64,000 nucleotides of DNA, taken from positions 62,001 to 126,000 of the forward strand of contig JACOUT010000013.1 of assembly GCA_016177705.1 (NCBI GenBank), in the 5' to 3' direction. The translations under genes and the position numbers were made by a program. This stretch comes from Deltaproteobacteria bacterium. GTDB lineage: Bacteria; Myxococcota; UBA727; VGSZ01. The notes beneath the pieces are model-generated. The model was not told where the DNA came from, ran no database searches, and saw nothing but the letters and a program-made list of their open reading frames with translations. Positions 29,098 through 39,622 of this stretch are shown piece by piece. Each line of letters starts with the position of its first letter. Within the stretch, counting starts at the first letter, position 1.

Positions 29098-30119
29098 GCG
29101 CCCTCCCGGATGGCGCGGTCGATGACGGCGAGGTCAGGAGGCAGCGGCGCCTCGACGACCACGCGCGCGCCGCTCCTCGGGTGCGGGAACTCGATCCGGC
29201 GCGCGTGCAGCGCCTGGCGGTGCAGGCGCGCGGTGGCGTCCCGTACCGGGCCGGGCGGCAGGCGTCTCTCGATGTGCCCGCCGCCGTAGAGCTGGTCTTG
29301 CAGCAGCGGGTGGCCGGCATCAGCCAGGTGCGCGCGAATCTGATGGGTGCGGCCGGTCAACAGCGCGACGTCGAGCGCCGAGGCGCCGCCCGCGCACGCG
29401 AGCACGTGCGCGACGGTGTGCGCGCGCCGCACCGCGCCGCCCTCGCGCACGGGCGGCGGCAAGCGCGTGGTGAAACGACGCCGATCGCCGTCGGCGCGGC
29501 GGTGGCCGGTGATCCACTCGACGCTCGTCGACGACAGCCGGCCGAGGCAGAAGGCCGCGTAGCGCTTGTCGACCGCGCGCTCGGCGAAGGCGCGCGACAG
29601 CGCCTGCTGCGCCCCGTCGTGCTTGGCGACGACGAGCACGCCCGTGGTGTCCTTGTCGAGGCGGTGCACGATGCCGGGCCGGCGCTCGCCCGAGATGGAC
29701 ACGCCGGGGCAGCGAAAAAGCACCGCGTTCGCCACCGTGCCGTCGGCGATGCCGGCGCCCGGGTGCACCGCCATGCCGGCCGGCTTGTCGATGACCAGCA
29801 CGTCGTCGTCCTCGAAGAGCACGGCGAGCGGCAGGTCTTGCGGCACGAGCGCTGCGGGGGCTGGCGCCGGCACGCGCACCACCACGGTCTCACCGCCCGA
29901 CAGGCGCACGCTGGCGCGCGCCGCCTTGCCGTCGAGCGTGACGCTGCCGTCGTCAATGAGCTGGCGCCCGCGCGAGCGCGACAACGTCGTGGCGTGCGCC
30001 ACGAAGGCGTCGAGCCGCTCACCGCTCGCGCTCGCCGGGACCTGCACCGTCGTCACCGCGACCTCGCCGGCATCGTCCTCCGCGTCGTCACCGTCGTCGA
30101 CTGCCGCCGGGTCGGGCAC
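29094..30119 (-). CDS. rluD: RluD/RluA-family 23S rRNA pseudouridine synthase
   Basis: 341 residues. An acidic N-terminal extension (about 1-25) precedes an S4 RNA-binding domain (about 30-90, ERLDAFVAHATTLSRSRGRQLIDDG). The catalytic domain has VIDKPAGMAVHPG, the HRLDKDTTG motif with the catalytic Asp, and GRTHQIRAHLADAGHPLLQD. It isomerises uridines in 23S rRNA, by family most likely the helix 69 sites. It is followed by an ATGA overlap with the LETM1/TerB gene. Confidence 0.94.
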   Translation of the reverse strand: MPDPAAVDDGDDAEDDAGEVAVTTVQVPASASGERLDAFVAHATTLSRSRGRQLIDDGSVTLDGKAARASVRLSGGETVVVRVPAPAPAALVPQDLPLAVLFEDDDVLVIDKPAGMAVHPGAGIADGTVANAVLFRCPGVSISGERRPGIVHRLDKDTTGVLVVAKHDGAQQALSRAFAERAVDKRYAAFCLGRLSSTSVEWITGHRRADGDRRRFTTRLPPPVREGGAVRRAHTVAHVLACAGGASALDVALLTGRTHQIRAHLADAGHPLLQDQLYGGGHIERRLPPGPVRDATARLHRQALHARRIEFPHPRSGARVVVEAPLPPDLAVIDRAIREGA

Positions 30120-30125
30120 TGCGCG

Positions 30126-30395
30126 CTACCAGATGCGCGACTTCACGTGCGCCTTCGACTTCAGGATGATGTCGACGACCGCCCGATCGAAGAAGTTGGT
30201 GCGCTCGTACAGCTCGGGCGCGACGCGCGCGCGGTACAGCTCCCGGCCCTCCTCGAGCTCGTCGGACAGCGCCTGGAACAGCCTATCCTCGGTGATGCCG
30301 CGGACGATCTTCTCCTCGTTGTACAGCGAGATGTCCGACGCGATGGTGCGCGCCAGGCGGATGGCGCGCTCGGGGGTATCGATGGGCTGGGCCAT
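30126..30395 (-). CDS. Small conserved-looking protein, unknown function
   Basis: 89 residues, helical and charged (IASDISLYNEEKIVRGITEDRLFQAL, VVDIILKSKAHVKSRIW). No signal peptide or known motif. The start is well set by AAGGAG seven bases upstream. It lies between the HTH/J-like gene and the pseudouridine synthase with gaps of 21 and 6 bp, so it belongs to the same operon. I do not recognise the family. Confidence 0.75.
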   Translation of the reverse strand: MAQPIDTPERAIRLARTIASDISLYNEEKIVRGITEDRLFQALSDELEEGRELYRARVAPELYERTNFFDRAVVDIILKSKAHVKSRIW

Positions 30396-30402
30396 GTGCT
30401 CG

Positions 30403-30408
30403 CTCCTT
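30403..30408 (-). promoter_or_regulatory. Ribosome binding site (AAGGAG)
   Basis: AAGGAG lies seven bases upstream of the ATG at 30395, near-consensus, and supports the 89-residue gene as a real independently translated unit. Confidence 0.75.
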
Positions 30409-30416
30409 GGGCGCGC

Positions 30417-31559
30417 CTAACCGCGCTGCGCCTTCTCGATCGTCTTCAGGTATCCCTCGGCCAGGCGGGTGCGGTCCACCTTCAAGACTCGGCCGACCTG
30501 GGTGAGGAAGCCGCGCAGGTAGACGCGCGCCGGCAGGTTCGGCAGGTCCTGCTCCTCGATGGCCTGGAGCACGGCGCGGCGCACCTTGGTCTGCAGCGAC
30601 ACGTCGTCGACCGTCAGGCCCCGCTCCTCGCGCAACGCCTTGATGAGCCCGCCGGTCACCTCGTCGGGCAGCTCGCTCGACCGGTGCACCTCGGAGGGCG
30701 GCGCGCCGGGCGACACGCTGGGTGCTACCGCGGGCAAAGGCGCCGGCATGGTCGCCGTGGGCGACACCGTGGAGGTGGCCGAGAGCGCCGCGACCTCGCT
30801 CACGCCCCTGCCTGGAGTGGTGAGCGGCGGCGTGCCGATGCCCGACGGCGGGGTTCTCCCCCCCTGCGGTTCGGCCGGCATGGCTGCGGCGGGACCGGAG
30901 TCGGTCGACGGCGCAGCGAAGCGGATGTCGATCGAACCGGGGCGCGGTGTCTCGGTGCGCGGCGGCGCATCGGCGTTGCCCTCGGGCGCGAGGAACTTGA
31001 GCTGCGAGCTGCGCCGCTCGTCGGCCTGGGGGTCACCTTCGGGCAGGCCGAGGATGGCGCGCGCCTCGGCCGCGGCCTCTTCGGCCACCGCCTCGCCCTC
31101 GGCGGACCACCCCGCGATGGGCGCGGCCGGCTGGTCCGGCGTCCGCTCCACCGGCGCCGTGGCCTCGTGCACCGTTGGCGGTGCCGGTGGCTGCGCGAGC
31201 GTCGGTGGCACGGCCGACGTCGGCGCCGACGCCGGCGCTGCGTCGGCCCCGCCCGTCAGCAGTTCCAGATAGGCGCGGCGGCGCTCGGGGTCGCCGAGCA
31301 CGGCGTACGCAGCCTCGACGTCGGCGCGGGCGCTCTCGGCGGCCATCGGGTCGAGCATCAGGTAGCCGCCGATGGAGCGGCCCTCGACGAGGGCGAGCGC
31401 CCGTTCGTAGGCTTTCTGCAGGTCGACCGGCGACACGTCGAGGGACACCTCGAGCACGTCATACCAGGTCTTGGCGCCGCCGCGCGGGCCGTCCGCGATG
31501 CGCCGCTCGAGCGAGTCGGGCGACGCCGCGTCGGGACCACGGGACTCCGTGGCGGTCAC
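30417..31559 (-). CDS. J-like domain plus RodZ-type helix-turn-helix protein
   Basis: 380 residues. About 30-100 resembles a DnaJ domain (TWYDVLEVSLDVSPVDLQKAY ending in EAAYAVLGDPERRRAYLELL by spacing) but lacks the HPD tripeptide needed to stimulate DnaK. A Pro/Ala-rich linker of about 190 residues follows. The C-terminal 80 residues are a HTH_25/RodZ-type fold (LIKALREERGLTVDDVSLQT, then RVYLRGFLTQVGRVLKVD). No membrane segment is seen, unlike RodZ. The start overlaps the MinD-like ATPase stop (ATGA), so the two are a coupled pair and probably partners. Confidence 0.8.
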   Translation of the reverse strand: MTATESRGPDAASPDSLERRIADGPRGGAKTWYDVLEVSLDVSPVDLQKAYERALALVEGRSIGGYLMLDPMAAESARADVEAAYAVLGDPERRRAYLELLTGGADAAPASAPTSAVPPTLAQPPAPPTVHEATAPVERTPDQPAAPIAGWSAEGEAVAEEAAAEARAILGLPEGDPQADERRSSQLKFLAPEGNADAPPRTETPRPGSIDIRFAAPSTDSGPAAAMPAEPQGGRTPPSGIGTPPLTTPGRGVSEVAALSATSTVSPTATMPAPLPAVAPSVSPGAPPSEVHRSSELPDEVTGGLIKALREERGLTVDDVSLQTKVRRAVLQAIEEQDLPNLPARVYLRGFLTQVGRVLKVDRTRLAEGYLKTIEKAQRG

Positions 31560-32494
31560 GCGGCGACCTCCTCGACGGCCTCGAGCCGCAACACACGTTC
31601 GGCGACCTCGTCGATGGCGCGCTTGACCATGCTGTCGGGGGCGCTGACGCGCAGCGGCTGGCGCATGCGCACCGCGCGGCGCACGGCGTCGTCCTCCGGC
31701 AGGGCGCCGAACACCTCGAGGTTGATGCCGAGGAAGCGTCGGCAGGCGCTCGCCATGTCGCGCGCGATCTGCAGGTCGTCGGCGCCGGCCTCGTCACTCG
31801 CCTGGTTCAGCACCAGCCGCGGATGGAAGCGGTTCATCTGCTGCTGCACCTGCGCGCCCACCTCGGGGTCGCGCTCGGCGACGGCGCGCAACAGGTCCGC
31901 GGGCGTCTTGATGTTCAGCCGGTTCTTCTGCGCGCGCGCCTCGTCGACGAGGTCCTTGATGCCGAACGCCTTCTCCACGACGGCCAGGCGTCGGAAGAAT
32001 GCGGCCTTCAAGAAGCGGTAGGCGTTCTCCACGCTGGTCGGCTCCGGCAGGACCACCAGGATGCCGCAGGACGCGATCAAGAAGAAGTCGAGCGTGTTGA
32101 AGCCGGTGCCGGCGCCGAGGTCGAGCACCAGGAAGTCGGCGTCGAAGCCCGACAGCTTGCGCAGCAGACGCATCTTCGACTGGTGCTGCGGGTTGGCGGC
32201 GCCGACGTCGTCGAGCGCGCCTGAGACGAAGCGCAGGTTGGCGTAGGGCGTGGACACGGCGAGCGCGCCCAGGTCGGCCTTGCGCTCGAGGAAGTCCGAC
32301 AGCGTGGCCAGGGGCGCCGGCAAGCCGAGCACGGTGTGCGCGTTGGCGGAGCCGAGGTCGGCGTCGACGAGCAGCACGCGCTGGCCGCGATCGGCGAGCG
32401 CGAGCGCGAGGTTGGCCGCGAGCAGGGTTTTGCCCACTCCACCCTTGCCGCCGCCAACGGCGACGATTTGCGGTGACGCACCGGTCTTGGCCAT
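31556..32494 (-). CDS. MinD/ParA-family (FleN-like) P-loop ATPase
   Basis: 312 residues. It has the deviant Walker A GGGKGGVGKT near residue 14, VLLVDADLGSANAHTVLGL and FLVLDLGAGTG, all typical of MinD/FleN proteins that dimerise on ATP and position cellular structures. The C-terminal half is the longer MinD/FleN-like version, ending in helices that could form a membrane-targeting tip. Its partner is most likely the coupled J-like/HTH protein. It may place polar machinery; the cargo is not evident. Confidence 0.9.
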   Translation of the reverse strand: MAKTGASPQIVAVGGGKGGVGKTLLAANLALALADRGQRVLLVDADLGSANAHTVLGLPAPLATLSDFLERKADLGALAVSTPYANLRFVSGALDDVGAANPQHQSKMRLLRKLSGFDADFLVLDLGAGTGFNTLDFFLIASCGILVVLPEPTSVENAYRFLKAAFFRRLAVVEKAFGIKDLVDEARAQKNRLNIKTPADLLRAVAERDPEVGAQVQQQMNRFHPRLVLNQASDEAGADDLQIARDMASACRRFLGINLEVFGALPEDDAVRRAVRMRQPLRVSAPDSMVKRAIDEVAERVLRLEAVEEVAA

Positions 32495-32584
32495 CGGCTC
32501 CGAGTCTACGCCGGGCCGCTCTGCCTTTCACCAACGCTGCCTTTTGCAGGGCGCGCGGACCGGGGTCGCGCCGACGAGCGGCCG

Positions 32585-33262
32585 TCAGCCCTCGTCGTCG
32601 TCGTCGTCGACCAGCTCGGTGTTCCAGTACGACGCCGTCACCGGGTCGAGAAACGGCAGCCACTCCTTGTAGGGGACGCGCGCGAAGCTCGGCGTCAGCG
32701 ACGACCAGGAGGGCTTGGCGGGGTGCTTGAGCAGCCGCATGCCCGCCTGCTCGGGCGAACGCCCACCCTTGACCAGGTTGCAGCGCACGCAGGAGCACAC
32801 GACGTTCTCCCAGCTGGTACGGCCGCCGCGCGAGCGCGGCACCACGTGGTCGAGGTTGAGCTGGCTCCTCGGCAGCGCCTTGCCGCAGTACTGGCAGGTG
32901 AAGCCGTCCCGCAGGTAGATGTTCTGGCGCGAGAAACGCACATGGGTACGCGGCAAGCGGTCGTAGGCCTGCAAGACGATGACGCGCGGCACCACCAGCA
33001 CCATGCGCGGGGTGTGGATGACGTCGAGATCGCCGCCAGTGCCGAGCTCGGCCGACAGCTCGGCCCAGGACTCGAAGTCGAAGGAGCGAAACTGCTCGTC
33101 GAGCGCGCGCGCCGCCCCCGAGAACAGCAGGCCGAAGGCGCGCTGCGCGCGCGTCACCGCCACCGGCTGGAACACGCGGTTCAGCACCAGCACGCGCGCG
33201 TCGAGGCCCCGGGGCGCGGGGCGGTTCGAAAGCTGCGTCATCAGGGCCATCATCGCGGTCAT
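32585..33262 (-). CDS. HNH endonuclease family protein
   Basis: 225 residues from the ATG at 33262 (internal Met codons 4-8 residues later are alternatives). The N-terminal 110 residues resemble the conserved region of chromosomal HNH proteins (VLVLNRVFQPVAVTRAQRAFGLLFSG). The HNH core has CQYCGK, LDHVVPRSRGG, the Asn in SWENVV and CSCVRCNLVKGG, giving zinc knuckles and a complete active site. An acidic tail ends it. This is a housekeeping-type HNH protein, with no sign of a homing or mobile context. Confidence 0.88.
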   Translation of the reverse strand: MTAMMALMTQLSNRPAPRGLDARVLVLNRVFQPVAVTRAQRAFGLLFSGAARALDEQFRSFDFESWAELSAELGTGGDLDVIHTPRMVLVVPRVIVLQAYDRLPRTHVRFSRQNIYLRDGFTCQYCGKALPRSQLNLDHVVPRSRGGRTSWENVVCSCVRCNLVKGGRSPEQAGMRLLKHPAKPSWSSLTPSFARVPYKEWLPFLDPVTASYWNTELVDDDDDEG

Positions 33263-33401
33263 GGGGGCGCTACCGGCCGGTTCCTCTCGAGGTTCTCTAG
33301 CGTACCACGTGTAGCCAAACCGGCGCGACTCTCCCACCGCGTGCTCGGTGTGCTCCGGGGCCATCCTACCCTCCCGCGCCGGGCCGTGCCATTCCTCCGA
33401 C

Positions 33402-35510
33402 GTGCTCGACACCCTCGCCTCCCAATCGGCGTTGGTCGCGGTCATCGTGGCGGTGGCGACCACCATCGCGCTCTTGCTGCGCACGCGGCGACCGCTGACG
33501 GTGCGTTTCGCGGCGATGGCGGCGAGCGTGGCCGCCTACTACACGGGCGTGCTCGGCTCGGCCATCGCCGGCGACCGCGTCGTGCTGTTGTCGGCGCGCG
33601 TGATGGCGGGCGGCTTCATCGTCGTCTTCGCCAGCATCTTCTTCGACACCATCCTCGGCGAGATCTCGGGTCTGGCGCGCCGCCGGCGCCGCGTACCGTT
33701 CGCCGTCGGCGGCCTCGTCATCGTCGCCGGCATGACGCCGTGGGTGCGCGAGCCGTGGGTGTCGGGACCGTTGGTGGCGTTGGTGGTGCTGACGCTCGCG
33801 CTGCGCGTGCGTGCAGTCCTGGCACGCGCCGCGCGCGTCGACAGCCACGCTGAACGCACCCGCCTGCGCTACCTCGGCATCGGTGGCCTGGTGGCGCTGC
33901 TGGCGAGCCAGCTCGACGTGCTGGCCGCCGTCGGGGTGGGCGCGCCCGCAATCGGCGGCATCGTGGTTGCCGTCTATCTCTACTTCATCTCGCAAGCGCT
34001 GCTGAAGAGCCGCCTGCTCGACCTGCACGAGCTGCTCGGCAAGGCTTTGGTGTTCGGCACGCTCGCGCTCTTGCTCGCGCTCGTCTACGGCGCGCTCAAC
34101 GTCGCCATCGGCGATCGACGCGGGCTGTTCTTGTCGACCACCATGGTGGCCAGCTCGCTCATCCTCATCTTGTTCGAGCCGGCCAAGGCCGCGCTGGAAG
34201 AGGCGGCGGCGCGCATCTTCTTTCGCGAGCAGCTCACGTTCGCGCGCGGGCTGCGCCGGCTGGTGCGCGACCTGCAGACCGTCATCGAGCTGCCCGCCGC
34301 CATCGCCACAGTGCTGGACGAGATCTACGACTCGAAGCGCGCCACGCACGCGGGCGTGTGGCTGCTCGAGCGTGACGGCATGAGCTTCGTCTTGCAGGGC
34401 CACCGCGGCCCGCCGCCCTCCAAGCTGCTCGACGCCAAGACGCACCCGGCGCTGTTCGCCTACCTGTTGAAGAGCCAGACGCCGGTGCTGCGCGAGGCCA
34501 TCGCGCGCCGGCTGGTCGAGCCCGACAAGAGCAAGGAGGCGCTCACCGGCGATCAGCCGCGCGCCGCGCCCACCACGCAAGACGAGGCGCTGGTGCGCGG
34601 CCTCGACGCGCTCAACGCCGATCTAGTAGTGCCGCTGCGCGCTCAGGGCGGCGTGGCAGGCCTGTTGTGCATGCGCGACGAGCGCCTGGCCGACGCCTAC
34701 GCCTCCGACGAGATCGCGGCGCTCATCGAGGTGGCGGACCAGCTCGCCATCACCATCGAGAACTCGCGTCTGTTCGGCGTGCTGCGCGAGCGCGATCGGC
34801 TGGCGGCGCTCGGCGAGATGTCGGCGGGCCTGGCGCACGAGATCAGAAACCCGCTCGCCGCCATCAAGGGCGCGGCGCAGGAGCTCGACCCGAAGCGCAT
34901 CGGCGGCGACGACGGCGAGCTGATGCAGATCATCATCGACGAGGTCAACCGGCTCAACGTCGTGGTCACCGAATTCCTCGACTACGCCCGGCCCTTCCGC
35001 GGCACCTTCGTGCCGATGAACCTGAACGACGCCGTGCGCCGCACCGCGCAACTCATGCAGCACGACCTCGCCGCCGTCGAGATGGTGGTGGAGCTGCAGG
35101 CCGACCTGCCGGACGTGAGCGGCGACGCCGAGCGTTTGCAGCAGGTGCTGATCAACCTGATCTTGAACGCCGCCGACGCGATGGGGCGCAAGGGCAAGCT
35201 CACGCTCACCACCAAGACCAGCGCCGACCTGACCGACCTGGCGCTGTGGTCGCTCAAGGGGCCGAAGGTTTTCGTCGAGGTGCGCATCAAGGACGAGGGG
35301 CCGGGCATCTCGAGCCGCGTGCTCGACCAGATCTTCATCCCCTTCTTCACCACCAAGGCGCGCGGCACCGGCCTCGGCCTCGCCCTCTGCCAGCGCATCG
35401 TGCAGCACCACGGCGGCATCATCGAGGTGCGCTCCGTCGAGGGTCAGGGGGCCACCTTCGTGGTGCGCCTGCCGGCTTTGCCGCAGAAGAAGCGCGACGC
35501 CGCCGCCTGA
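33402..35510 (+). CDS. Membrane sensor histidine kinase (multi-TM, GAF, HisKA, HATPase)
   Basis: About 702 residues from a GTG at 33402; a GTG at 33348 is possible. Eight or nine hydrophobic helices fill the first 285 residues, a GAF-like domain spans about 300-460, and the kinase core follows: H-box GEMSAGLAHEIRNPLAAIKG, N-box INLILNAADAM, G1 DEGPGIS and G2 GTGLGLALCQRI. It should autophosphorylate the H-box His and pass phosphate to the NtrC-type regulator 42 bp downstream. The arrangement recalls PrsK-type kinases. The signal sensed is unknown. Confidence 0.93.
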   Translation: MLDTLASQSALVAVIVAVATTIALLLRTRRPLTVRFAAMAASVAAYYTGVLGSAIAGDRVVLLSARVMAGGFIVVFASIFFDTILGEISGLARRRRRVPFAVGGLVIVAGMTPWVREPWVSGPLVALVVLTLALRVRAVLARAARVDSHAERTRLRYLGIGGLVALLASQLDVLAAVGVGAPAIGGIVVAVYLYFISQALLKSRLLDLHELLGKALVFGTLALLLALVYGALNVAIGDRRGLFLSTTMVASSLILILFEPAKAALEEAAARIFFREQLTFARGLRRLVRDLQTVIELPAAIATVLDEIYDSKRATHAGVWLLERDGMSFVLQGHRGPPPSKLLDAKTHPALFAYLLKSQTPVLREAIARRLVEPDKSKEALTGDQPRAAPTTQDEALVRGLDALNADLVVPLRAQGGVAGLLCMRDERLADAYASDEIAALIEVADQLAITIENSRLFGVLRERDRLAALGEMSAGLAHEIRNPLAAIKGAAQELDPKRIGGDDGELMQIIIDEVNRLNVVVTEFLDYARPFRGTFVPMNLNDAVRRTAQLMQHDLAAVEMVVELQADLPDVSGDAERLQQVLINLILNAADAMGRKGKLTLTTKTSADLTDLALWSLKGPKVFVEVRIKDEGPGISSRVLDQIFIPFFTTKARGTGLGLALCQRIVQHHGGIIEVRSVEGQGATFVVRLPALPQKKRDAAA

Positions 35511-35552
35511 ACGGCCCGCCCGTCGCCGAACGATTGCGCTATAGAGGCCGCC

Positions 35553-36989
<1,437 letters not shown>

Positions 36990-37000
36990 GGCCGGCAAAC

Positions 37001-37030
37001 TTGACCGTCGGGGGCGCCCGTCCGTAACGT
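37001..37030 (+). promoter_or_regulatory. Putative sigma-70 promoter for the outer-membrane-type gene
   Basis: TTGACC at 37001-37006 and TAACGT at 37025-37030 are 18 bp apart. The ATG at 37048 follows after a short leader containing GAGG. It suggests that this gene can be expressed separately from the regulator upstream. Confidence 0.4.
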
Positions 37031-37047
37031 CGCTCGACGAGGTTCTC

Positions 37048-38418
37048 ATGCTTCGGCTGCCGCTACCTGCCTGGCCTGCGCTCGCTGCCCTGCCCCTGCT
37101 GCTCGCGCCGGCGGCGCGGGCCGCGCAGATCACCGACGTCGCCGACGCCGTCGACGAGACCGACCCGTTCGACGCCTACTTGGAGGTCAAGTTCGACGTC
37201 ACGCGGCACGCGGGCATGCTGACGCGCGAGAACACGCAGCCGCCCGAGGGTGACCCCACCGGCACGCCGCGCAGCGCCGACGTGCGCGAGATGAGCTTCG
37301 AGCACGTCAAGTTCCGCATCAAGCCGCGCCTCGAGGTCGGCGTGTTCCGCGACCTGTCGGTGTTCGCCGAGTGGCCCATCATCATCTGGCAGCAGCAGAC
37401 CTGGCGCTACGCCGAGGGCGTCGACGACAGCAAGTCGACCCTCAAGCGAGACCAGGCCTGCGGCGACGGCAGCAAGGTCGGCGAGGACGGCCTGTGCCCG
37501 GACGGGGCGACGCCCACCACGCCCCCGACCGTCGACGGCTGGCCGGAGACGCGCGGCTCGGGCAACACCCGCCCCGAGATCAACAACGGCGCGTACGGCT
37601 TCCCGGCCAACACCTACAACGCCTGGGCCTTCGACCACGGCGCGAGCGGCGGCTTCACCGGCTATCGGCAGGGCTTCGACAACCCGACCTTCGGCGCGCG
37701 CTTCTCACCGGTCAACAACGAGCGCGACGACACCTTCCCCACCATCACGCTGCAGGCGGACTACACGGCGCCGTTCCTGCAGTTCATGAACCCGACCACC
37801 GACGAGATCGAGGACCCGCAGAACCCCGGCTCGGTGTCCGACGGCGCGCACCGCTTCCACTTCCAGATCGCGATGTCCAAGCGCTTCCTGGTGCTCGACC
37901 CCTACTTTTCGCTCGACTACGGCTTTGGCCTGCCCGCTTCGGGCAACGGCTCGCTCGAGGGCTACTTCCCGCGCCAGGCCGGCACCTTCATGGTCGGCAC
38001 CGAGATCATCCCCTACGAGGACAAGAAGCTGCAGCAGCGCTTCGCCATCGACGTCGCCGCCTTCGCCACCTACTACTCGGAGGGCCGCGACTACACCGAG
38101 ATCTCGGACGTGGTGCGGGAGCAGACCTACACCGACCAGCACGTGCGAAGCGGCTTGAAGGGCGGCATCTTCTTCAAGGCCATCGAGTACCTGTTCTTCG
38201 ACATCAACGGCACCATCGCGCAAGACAGCGAGCACCTGTTGACCATCGAAGACTTCGGCACCGACAGCACCAGCGACACCAACGTGCAGATCAACCTCGA
38301 CAACCCGAGCGAACGCAACCCCTACTACAACCCCGCGATCGACACGGTGGGGCGTCGCTTGAAGGTGGAGCAGGTGCTGTACCTTGGCGTCATGGTGCAC
38401 GCCGGCATCACCTTCTAA
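37048..38418 (+). CDS. Predicted outer-membrane beta-barrel protein
   Basis: 456 residues with a signal peptide (about 1-25, ARA-A cleavage). The mature protein alternates amphipathic strands (FRIKPRLEVGVFRDLSVFAEW, RFHFQIAMSKRFLVLDPYFSLDYGFG, HVRSGLKGGIFFKAIEYLFFDI) and ends with Phe after a strand (VMVHAGITF), the usual outer-membrane barrel ending. No known family recognised. It lies 58 bp downstream of the NtrC-type regulator and overlaps the convergent rsmI end by 4 bp. Confidence 0.8.
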   Translation: MLRLPLPAWPALAALPLLLAPAARAAQITDVADAVDETDPFDAYLEVKFDVTRHAGMLTRENTQPPEGDPTGTPRSADVREMSFEHVKFRIKPRLEVGVFRDLSVFAEWPIIIWQQQTWRYAEGVDDSKSTLKRDQACGDGSKVGEDGLCPDGATPTTPPTVDGWPETRGSGNTRPEINNGAYGFPANTYNAWAFDHGASGGFTGYRQGFDNPTFGARFSPVNNERDDTFPTITLQADYTAPFLQFMNPTTDEIEDPQNPGSVSDGAHRFHFQIAMSKRFLVLDPYFSLDYGFGLPASGNGSLEGYFPRQAGTFMVGTEIIPYEDKKLQQRFAIDVAAFATYYSEGRDYTEISDVVREQTYTDQHVRSGLKGGIFFKAIEYLFFDINGTIAQDSEHLLTIEDFGTDSTSDTNVQINLDNPSERNPYYNPAIDTVGRRLKVEQVLYLGVMVHAGITF

Positions 38419-39248
38419 CGCGCGCCCTCGTCGCGGTTGGTGACGAGCGCGTAGGCCTCGCGCACCGTCATGCCGCTCGCCGCCGCGATGCGGCGCGCGC
38501 GCTCCTTGGGCGACAAGGTGGCGTCGCGCGCCACGGCCGCGACGTCCACCTCCTCGACCGCCGCCTGCGCCTCCGCCGCCTCGACCACGATCACCACCTC
38601 GCCCTTCTCGACGAAGGGCGGCGACAACGGGCCGCCGAGCACGCCGCGGTGGAAGGTCTCGTGCAGCTTGGTCAGCTCGCGCGCCACCACCACGCGGCGC
38701 GCGCCGAAGGCCTGGTGCAGATCGGCGAGCGTGTCGGCGACGCGCGCGGGGGACTCGTAGAGCACCGCGGCGAAGCCGGCGCGAACCACGTCGGCGAAGA
38801 GCGCGCGTCGCGCGCGCCCTCGCCGCGGCAGGAAGCCCAAGAAGGAGAAGCGCGCGGTGTCGAGGCCGGCGCCCATCAGCGCCGCCACCAGCGCCGAGGG
38901 GCCGGGCACCACCTCGACCGTGAGGGCGCGCGCCGCCACCGCCTCGACGATGCGGCCGCCCGGGTCGGAGACCGCGGGCGCGCCGGCATCGGTAACGAGC
39001 GCGACCCGCTCGCCGCGCTCGAGCGCCGCCAGCACCTCGTCGACGCGCTCGGTCTCGTTGTGCGCGTGGCAAGAGATGGCGCGCCCGTTGGCGCCGGCGC
39101 GATCGAGCAAGGGACGGCTGTGGCGCGTGTCCTCGCACAGGATCAACGCGGCGGCGCGCAGCGCCTCGACGGCGCGCGGTGACAGGTCGCCGAGGTTGCC
39201 GATCGGCGTGGCCACCACCACCAGCGCGCCGGCGCGGCGTCCGGTCAT
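38415..39248 (-). CDS. rsmI: 16S rRNA (cytidine-1402-2'-O)-methyltransferase
   Basis: 277 residues, normal length. It has the tetrapyrrole-methylase-type fold with VVVATPIGNLGDLSPRA, LCEDTRHS, LVTDAGAPAVSDPG and FLGFLPRRG. It methylates the ribose of C1402 in the decoding centre. The ATG at 39248 overlaps the yraN stop (ATGA). rsmI-yraN linkage is common in bacteria, which supports both calls. Confidence 0.95.
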   Translation of the reverse strand: MTGRRAGALVVVATPIGNLGDLSPRAVEALRAAALILCEDTRHSRPLLDRAGANGRAISCHAHNETERVDEVLAALERGERVALVTDAGAPAVSDPGGRIVEAVAARALTVEVVPGPSALVAALMGAGLDTARFSFLGFLPRRGRARRALFADVVRAGFAAVLYESPARVADTLADLHQAFGARRVVVARELTKLHETFHRGVLGGPLSPPFVEKGEVVIVVEAAEAQAAVEEVDVAAVARDATLSPKERARRIAAASGMTVREAYALVTNRDEGAR

Positions 39249-39622
39249 GGCGCGGCCTCGAAGGCGCCGCGCACCAGCTCGATGCCGGCCGGGGTCACCA
39301 CGGCGACGTCGAAGCGGCAGCGTGGCAGCTCGCGCTGCCGCGCCAGCCATGCGGTGGCGGCGCGCACCAGACGGCGCTGCTTCTTGGCGTCGACCGAGAC
39401 CAGCGCGTCGAGCACACGGGCACGTCGCCGCACCTCGACGAAGCAGACGAGCGTGCCCTCGCGCGCGATGATGTCGATCTCGCCGCCGCCCGCACGCACG
39501 TTGCGCGCCACCACGACGTAGCCCTGCCGCTCCAGGTGGGCGACCGCCAGGTCCTCGCCCGCGCGGCCCTTGGCGGTCGTCGACGTTCGGGCGGCGGCGC
39601 GTGGCGCGCGCCCGTCAGCCAC
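39245..39622 (-). CDS. yraN: YraN/UPF0102 family protein
   Basis: 125 residues from a GTG at 39622, which overlaps the rnhB end by 8 bp and gives the usual family length. Core motifs are GRAGEDLAVAHLERQGY, NVRAGGGEIDIIAREG and VCFVEVRRR, a restriction-endonuclease-like fold with putative metal ligands (E, D, E-x-R). Its biochemical role is not established. It sits between rnhB and rsmI, its typical neighbourhood. Confidence 0.92.
   Translation of the reverse strand: MADGRAPRAAARTSTTAKGRAGEDLAVAHLERQGYVVVARNVRAGGGEIDIIAREGTLVCFVEVRRRARVLDALVSVDAKKQRRLVRAATAWLARQRELPRCRFDVAVVTPAGIELVRGAFEAAP

Noticed and set aside
32585-33262. HNH gene as part of a mobile intron or homing element
   Set aside because: No intron-like ends, repeats or interrupted host gene surround it; it has the long N-terminal region of chromosomal HNH proteins.
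35540-35545. TATAGA as a -10 box for the NtrC-type regulator
   Set aside because: It sits only 7 bp before the ATG and no acceptable -35 box lies 16-18 bp upstream; the gene is more simply expressed with the kinase.
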